DNA from: Liquidambar formosana | Lineage: Eukaryota > Streptophyta > Magnoliopsida > Saxifragales > Altingiaceae | Assembly (NCBI GenBank): GCA_039720395.1 | Contig: JBBPBK010000057.1 | Location: 248,001 to 312,000, forward strand | DNA length: 64,000 bases | Direction of reading: 5' to 3' | Shown: positions 57,845 to 64,000 of the stretch, piece after piece | How positions within the stretch are numbered: the stretch's first letter is position 1 | How the letters are laid out: the number at the start of each line of letters is the position of its first letter | Made by a program: the position numbers and the translations under genes | Notes under the pieces: generated by a model | The model's input: only the letters and a program-made list of their open reading frames with translations | Database searches by the model: none | Told to the model about the DNA's origin: nothing

Positions 57845-59830
57845 CTCTCTTAATGTCTTTAAACAAGGGAGAGGAGAAGAGGGTTTGGAGGGAGTGAAAT
57901 TCGTCATAATTCAGCAGCAGATTTTCTGAAAACCAGCAGTTGTATTTTAATCATAACTTTTTCATCCGAAGTCAGAATTTGATGAAATTGGTCTTGTTAG
58001 AAAGATAATTCAATTCTATACAACTTTGTATTTCACAAGCTTTGTCCAAATCCAGCGTTTTCATACCCAAAAACGCGATTGAAGTTGCTGCTGCTGCAAA
58101 GTGACGAAAATCACTTTTCTTTTCTCTTGTTCTCTTTTTGTTTTCTATTTTCTTTTCAAAGTTGAGTGAGTTTTGATCTCTTTGCTGTGATACCACTTTG
58201 ACAAAGAGGAGGATTCGTGTTGGTTTGATTCACTCTAAAGACCTGAGGAGCCACGAACAATTACAAACACAAAGGAAGGCCCTTCCTAAGGTATTCTCCT
58301 TCTCTATTCAAGCTTAAACTAGGTTTTCATATGGGTTAGGCTTATTGCATGTTAAAGATAACTTTTTTATCATGTATTAACACTCTAGCTAGTTAATATA
58401 CATGGAATATCTATTGTTTATCTACTGTTTAGCATACTTTAGGGCTGTCCTTTAGGTTTTTATACATAGTTATGATTCTTGTGCTCCTGTTTGTCCTTGT
58501 GCTAGGATTAGTGTTATTGCATGTTAGAGTTAGGATTTTCATCATGTTATATTGCTTTAGTTAGTTAATATGCATGATTTAATTTCTGTTTAGTTTGGTT
58601 TTAGCGTGATTAAAGTATGTCTTGTGAGTTTTTAAGCATATTTGTGAGTTTAGGGTTTTAGAGTCATTGTTTTGTGTTTGTTTTCATATAGCATGATAAA
58701 GTAGACTTTTTTATTTGGTTTTTCTTCGTGTTTGCTGTATATGTTTTTCATATGGAGTAAACATGATAGTTTTGCATGCATGTTAGTATGTTTTAGGGTT
58801 TTTTATGCATGATATGGTTCTAGGAATATGTTAGGACTTATTATTGTTCGCTATTTTTGCTATTGGCATGCTTAGTGGATGATTTTAGGCCATAATACTA
58901 TTCTGTCCAGATTTGCATGTTAGTGTTTTCGCATGGTTTTGAGCACTTGTAAGGGTGCAAATAGGTGTGGTATTTGTCCTATGGCAAATAGGGCTGCTCA
59001 GGTCTGAAATAGCTAATGCTTGGAGCTAATTGCGCTCAGGTAAGTGGGTGTGAAGGTGCCCCAATTCACCTTTCTTCCTTATCCCTTCTCTTCTCCCTAT
59101 CTAAGGTTAATTTTTAATACAAGTCTATGGTTTAATCAAAGGTTTCCTTCGTAAATAAAATTCTGGTTTTTATTAAAGTTTCCATTTTGTGGATTTCTTT
59201 CCTAAAATCAAACTTTCTATCAAATTCAACTCTTTTGATCAAATAAGGAAACCTAGGGTTTTAACCATAGGTTTATATTAGGTCTTAACCCTAATTCTAA
59301 TCGAACTACATGGACTTTGATCCATGTATTTCGTTGCATGGTACGTAGGCGCTCTTCGTGAGGCTAAAGTCCGTTCTAGGATCCAAGCATCCTAGGTTTA
59401 TTTATGTTTTCTTTTCTTCTTTTTATTTTCTGTTTTTATTTGCTTATTATGCATGGATGGATGAATGAAATATATGATATGCATGCAATTCTTGTGATGA
59501 TATACTTGCTGATTTTTGTATGGGAAAGATCTTAATTTAGCCCAAATGAACTGAGAGACCGAAAGGGTGACATGGGTGCCTATAGGCTTTGCCTAGAACC
59601 TTCCCATGTCATAACTTAGCCTCCGAATCCCCGATTTCTTTGGTTTTCAAAAGATTGGTTTTTGCCTTTCCTTTTTTATGGAGTCATTCAAATTGTTTTC
59701 CTAAAACAAACTATTTTTAGGGTTTTCCTTGTTTCCTTTAAAAAATAAGGTGGCGACTCCTTTCCTTTTTCTTTTTCAAACCCACTTTCTTTTCAATCCC
59801 TCGTGGGCCCAATTTCCGGGGTTCACAGTT

Positions 59831-59848
59831 TGGCGACTCCACTGGGGA
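59831..59848 (+). other. Primer binding site of E
   Basis: TGGCGACTCCACTGGGGA, three bases after the LTR, identical to D's. Confidence 0.75.
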
Positions 59849-59933
59849 TTTGTGGGCTAGACTCTATAAAGTTTAAATGGGCTAGGTTAATTTCTTATGT
59901 TTAATTAAAATCAATCACATTGCATCCGCTTGA

Positions 59934-60200
59934 TTGTGTGCTTTCATTTATTGCATTGTGTGCGCAAACTCTTGCATGTTAGGATCGATGTCCCTCGATG
60001 TATCCTTGCCAACGATCGGCCTAGTCTCAACCTTGGTTTTCCTGATTCCATGTGTTGGGGCGAAAGCTATCAACCTCTCTTGCCTAGTACCCTTGGGCTT
60101 GCCCTTGGGTATATTAAATGAGTTAATCACGTACTGCTGGACCCACGCGGCGTTCCTGATGCCACATGTGGTTAGGTATAAGGATTGCTCAAGCAAGTGA
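59934..60200 (+). CDS. Small leader ORF (88 codons) of E
   Basis: It predicts the same protein as 56327-56593 in D. It lies in the leader about 500 bp before gag. No family is recognised; several Cys and hydrophobic stretches are seen. The rest of the leader (60201-60703) holds nothing I recognise. Confidence 0.3.
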   Translation: MCAFIYCIVCANSCMLGSMSLDVSLPTIGLVSTLVFLIPCVGAKAINLSCLVPLGLPLGILNELITYCWTHAAFLMPHVVRYKDCSSK

Positions 60201-60703
60201 AGGACCCTAGCCTACCCTTATCATTAGTCCATATAGACAGACTTGTAGGACACTACGGTCTCACCTTTATGCACCCACAATTGTTTGTAATGATGCTATG
60301 CCGTGTTTGTGTTGTGAGGCTTTATATCTTATGCCCTTAATATAGACCTTTAAACCCTAGCCTTTGTTAAGGCCATGGGTTAGGAGGAATAAATTAAGGA
60401 AATAGGATGTAAAGCTATGTTTGTGATGTGCCAGTCCTAGGGGATTAATTAAACCTAGTTGAAGGACTCTATGCCCTATTCTTTAAAACATACCCTTAAT
60501 CCATGATCCCTGTAAAGGTAATTGGATAAAAGGAATGAATTAATTGAACATGGTGTAGAGACCGAGTTCATTAAGGAAAATATGGAGGTTTAGGACAGAT
60601 CCTTAGGCTAAAGGTTAAAACTTTTCTATCCATAGACGTGCTGGCTTGGATCCGCAATCCACAAGGGCGTCTAGTGAGTGTTGAGTCTACCCATCAGACA
60701 GAC

Positions 60704-62035
60704 ATGGCCGACGAAAGAACTAGTGAGGGGCACTTTGACCTTGAGGCTTGCCTGAAAGCCAGCATGGCTAAGCTTGACCATACCGCCGAGACATCCGATA
60801 CCGCATTGAAAATGGCTCAAGAGAACCAACAGAAGATGGCGGATCTTGAACAAAATGGCTCTAAGGCCCATTCCTCGGGTATACCTCATGGGGCTGGCAC
60901 CGAAGAGGGACCTCAATCCAATGAGAACACCAAGACAATGGGGGAAAGTAGCTCGAAACCTGAGGTCATCGACCTAGAAGGGGAAGCCAAGGGGAAAGGT
61001 TCTAGTAGTGATTCCGTGTTAGCTAGCAAGGTAGAAGCATTGGAGAGAACTATAAAAGGGATTCGCAGGGCTGATGACATGGTCGATGTGCGGACTCTAT
61101 CCCTGTTTCCAACGGCTCGTATTCCACTACAATACAAGATGCCGGAGTTAGAAAAGTTCGATGGGACGGGTTGCCCTAAGACTCATTTGAAGATGTACGT
61201 GCGAGCTATGCACCCTCGAGGGACTACTGACGAGCTTTTAGCTCAAATGTTCCATGAAACCTTGGCCACTTCTGCTTTGAAATGGTTCTTATCCTTGGAT
61301 GAGAATAGAACCCGGACTTGGGAAGACATATGCAATGAGTTTTCAGAGCACTACAAGTATAACACAGAGGTGGACGTTACTCGAAGGGACCTAGAAACTA
61401 CCAAGCAAGGGGCTCATGAAACTTTCTCCGCTTACATTACAAGGTGGAGACAAAAGGCGTCGAGAATGACGGATAGGCCGAATGAGGAGGACCAAATTCA
61501 GTTAGTGGTTAAGAACCTGCTGCCCGTGTATCACAAGCACCTATTTGCCCACTATTTCCCAAATTTCAAAGCTCTCATTGGGGTTGGCACGCAGGTTGAA
61601 GATGCTATCAATGATGGGACAATCAAGACTGAGGAAGTGAGGAGTCGCAAGACAAACTTTACTGGGAAGAACAATGCCGAGGTCAACACCATAACTCAAC
61701 CAATCCAACCCTTTTCTCTCAATGATGTCAACCCACCTCGCCAATTCACTGACCTATTCATGCCACTCGAAAGAGTCCTTGAAAAGCTCATAAGTCGTGA
61801 CCTATTGAAGCCACTCGACCCAAGACCTCCACCAAATCCCTTACCCAAGAGCTACAATGAGAATGAGTACTGCAAGTACCACCAATCCAAAGGCCATGCC
61901 ACCAATCGCTGTATTCGCCTTCGCCACCAAGTCCAAGACCTCATTGACAAGCAAGTCATTTCACCACCAACCCATCCAAATGTCACCCGTAATCCTCTCC
62001 CATCACACAACAACACACCCCCACCAACACCATAA
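60704..62035 (+). CDS. gag: Gag of element E, ending in a frameshift
   Basis: ATG at 60704 in context GACATGGCC, chosen over the upstream GTG. The domains are as in D: charged helical N-terminus, capsid domain at about residues 140-300, then a zinc-knuckle-like C-x2-H-x4-H-x4-C that in E keeps all four ligands (Y-C-K-Y-H). The frame closes early at 62035 because one base is missing at about 62025/62026 compared with D (CCACCAACACC against CCACCTAACACC). The rest of gag-pro continues in another frame. Confidence 0.93.
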   Translation: MADERTSEGHFDLEACLKASMAKLDHTAETSDTALKMAQENQQKMADLEQNGSKAHSSGIPHGAGTEEGPQSNENTKTMGESSSKPEVIDLEGEAKGKGSSSDSVLASKVEALERTIKGIRRADDMVDVRTLSLFPTARIPLQYKMPELEKFDGTGCPKTHLKMYVRAMHPRGTTDELLAQMFHETLATSALKWFLSLDENRTRTWEDICNEFSEHYKYNTEVDVTRRDLETTKQGAHETFSAYITRWRQKASRMTDRPNEEDQIQLVVKNLLPVYHKHLFAHYFPNFKALIGVGTQVEDAINDGTIKTEEVRSRKTNFTGKNNAEVNTITQPIQPFSLNDVNPPRQFTDLFMPLERVLEKLISRDLLKPLDPRPPPNPLPKSYNENEYCKYHQSKGHATNRCIRLRHQVQDLIDKQVISPPTHPNVTRNPLPSHNNTPPPTP

Positions 62036-63963
62036 ATGCCATTGGGGTTGAATCCTCTCGCCCTCGCCATCCCATAAGACAATACACTCCGCTCCCCATG
62101 ACCTTAACCCGTCTCTTCACCATTTGCCGCAATAACAGCCTTATCATGCCACTTCCACCAAAGCCCAGACCATCAACCCCTCACCAATATTGCCAATACC
62201 ATCGTGCACCCAGCCATGACACCGAGGCTTGTTCTATACTAAAGAAGATCATCCAAGACCTCATTGACCAAAAGGTTTTGTTGTTGCCAAAGAAATCTAT
62301 CCAACAAGAGCTGAAAGAAAGATATGAAGCAGGGGATCCTCAGGTTGGCCTATTAGGTGAAGCGTCGGGGAAATATGATTACTATGTGCTGTACTCAAGC
62401 CCAAGTCCGATATCAGATGAGCCGATAATCCCTTCAGGTTGGGATGACTTGCCGACAGAGATGGAGAGCATCGACATGATAGAATGGGATGACTTGATGA
62501 ATGACTCCGAGGAAGTCCATGACATATGGGCTAGCGATGATGAGTTGGACCATATAACCAGAGGGGGTCGTCATTTCAAGCCCCCCCACCTAGAATCTGA
62601 AAATCCGTTGGAAGATTTGGAAGGGCAGAGGCGTCCTAGCTTGCAAGAAGAAGAGGATGAAGTGCTTAGGCAGCTGAAGAAGACCAATGCCAACATTACT
62701 ATTTGGGGCTTGCTCATGGCCTCGCATAAGCACAGACAGACCGTGTTGAAACTGTTGAATCAGATACAAGTGCCTGTTGACACATCCCCCGAGGGATTGG
62801 TACATTTGGTGAATCCAACTCCCAAGAACTCAACCATCGTGTTCACCGATGTAGACCTACCTAAAAGCGGGCGGAGCCATTCTCAAGCTCTCTATGTGAC
62901 CATTGACACTATGGGGAAGAGGGTTCCCACCGTTCTTATCGACAATGGGTCCGCACTGAATGTATGTCCTCTCCGAACTGCCACTGTTTTGGGTTTGGGA
63001 CCCACTGATTTCACGCCATCTGGGCAGACCGTAAGAGCTTATGACAACACCCGCCGAGAAGTAATAGGGGTAGTTACTTTGCCTCTTATCATGGGACCCA
63101 CTGAATTTAGGGTAGAATTCCAAGTGTTGGATGTGCCGTCATGTTTCAACTTGTTGTTGGGGCGACCTTGGATCCATCCTGCTGGGGCTGTGCCATCTTC
63201 ACTCCATCAAAAGGTGAAGTTTCCTTATGAAGGAGCCATAGTAACGCTTCAAGGGGACTATGAATTGAAACTCGCAGGTGTGCCTATATGTGAGATACAA
63301 CCCGGATCAGTAGCGATACCGCTATCTGGGTTTGACTATGTCCAATGCATTGAGAAAGAGCTCGAAAAGGATGAATTAATACCCTTGGACTTTTGCCCCC
63401 ATGGCAACTTGCATGTTGGTGAAATCATGAGAAGGATGAGTTTCTTCCCAGGCATGGGGCTAGGGCATCGCCAACAAGGGATCCCTACGTCTATTCAAAG
63501 CCGTGTCACCTCATATACTTTTGGGTTAGGATATGAGCCCTCCAAAAATGATTATGCAGAAATGCTGAAGAGGAACAAAGAGAAAGTAAGAGCCAAAGCC
63601 GAGGGAAGGGTGCCAGACCTGAAGATCTCTCCATATCGACCTACTTTGAATGGTTACTTCGTCAAAGAAGGGGATGATTTTCTATATTGCGGGTTTCCAG
63701 AGCCCACCTTTGACCAAGCTACCAAGATCCGAGTTCCGGGTTTTGAAATCTTCTTCACCGAATGGTATCCAATCACAGCTGAAATGGTGGATGATGATGC
63801 CATCAATGATGAGTTCTGGGAAAAGAAAGAGGAGGACTGGGCAGAGAACCTTGATGCGGGGGCTATGACTGAAATGTTCCAAGACATGATCCTCACCGTG
63901 GAAGACTCGACATTGAAGAACTCCAGGGTTCATCCATTAGCCATGCTACCGTGCCATTCCTGA
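62036..63963 (+). CDS. pro: End of gag, protease and G-patch of E (shifted frame)
   Basis: This continues the gag-pro reading frame after the first deletion; the first ATG is at 62098 but the native sequence reads from about 62026. It has the second zinc-knuckle-like motif (C-Q-Y-H...H-D-T-E-A-C), an acidic linker, the aspartic protease active site L-I-D-N-G-S-A-L-N-V, the L-L-L-G-R-P-W-I-H block and the G-patch-like F-F-P-G-M-G-L-G. A second missing base at about 63910/63911 (CGACATT against CGACCATT in D) changes the last 17 residues and ends the frame at 63963. It shows the uninterrupted sequence at the sites where H and C entered D. Confidence 0.9.
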
Positions 63964-64000
63964 ATTGGTACCTTGAATGTGGTGTCATTGCGGAGATCCA

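Larger units (their letters stand above)
57044..59827 (+). repeat. 5' LTR of element E
   Basis: 2784 bp, TGTCACACCCC to GGGGTTCACA. It has a G-box/inverted repeat at 57634-57697, a TATA box at 57837-57844, and the usual ATAACTTTTTCATC block after it. A stretch of about 45 bp present in LTR1 and F (GGGGAGCCACTTTATGCATT...) is replaced near 58270-58290 by a short unrelated piece. Confidence 0.93.
57044..64000 (+). mobile_element. Tat/Retand-like gypsy element E (right end outside window)
   Basis: A second member of D's family in + orientation: complete 5' LTR, primer site, leader, gag, and protease with G-patch. It then runs out of the window just before the place of the putative intron. It starts inside D's 5' LTR. 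The five bases before it, GCATG (57039-57043), are the expected target duplication. It has no nested insertion in the visible part, so it gives the uninterrupted version of D's gag-pro. It carries two 1-nt deletions. Confidence 0.92.

Overview
The window is plant nuclear DNA made almost entirely of nested LTR retrotransposons. No host gene, rRNA or tRNA gene was recognised. The evidence is plant-type Ty3/gypsy (Tat-like) and Ty1/copia proteins, initiator-Met and Tat-type primer binding sites, telo-box motifs (AAACCCTA), 5-bp target duplications and several elements inserted inside each other. This fits repeat-rich heterochromatin of a flowering plant with a large genome. I cannot name the species.

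Layout. (1) 1-7865: copy A of a copia element (+ strand), entered about 100 bp inside its internal region and ending in an LTR (6267-7865). A second primer-binding-like site abuts that LTR. (2) 7866-9839 and 12924-13193: unassigned AT-rich DNA, split by a 3.1-kb LTR of a gypsy subfamily (G, 9840-12923). (3) 13194-15734 plus 25430-25696: a gypsy LTR on the + strand (LTR1), split by a complete copia element B (15735-25424, minus strand, duplicated target CTGAG). (4) 25697-57043: a large Tat/Retand-like gypsy element D on the minus strand. Its order in element sense is truncated 5' LTR, primer site, leader, gag, protease, putative intron, RT, two RNase H domains, integrase, A-rich tract, an antisense ORF (aORF) with its own TATA box, a long tandem array of hairpins, PPT and 3' LTR. 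D is interrupted by three insertions: a solo LTR of its own family (F, 29131-31943), a complete copia element C (40864-50569, target CCAAT) and a solo LTR of the G/H subfamily (H, 50631-53780, target ACGGT). (5) 57044-64000: a second gypsy element E (+ strand), closely related to D, lying inside D's 5' LTR and running off the window in the protease/G-patch region.

How the parts work together. D and E encode the usual capsid, protease, RT, RNase H and integrase set, but each is broken. D has a 1-nt frameshift in the second RNase H and three nested insertions. E has two 1-nt deletions in gag-pro. The copia copies have very similar LTRs (1-2 differences seen between the LTRs of B and of C), yet share a decayed internal region with no long ORF, so they look recently mobilised in trans.

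The most unusual content is structural. D's 3' region carries dozens of short hairpins with a near-constant loop and stems that change on both arms together. The copia elements carry three hairpins that share one 17-nt loop but have different stems. A GC-rich snap-back module is present both in the G/H LTRs and just upstream of D's antisense ORF.
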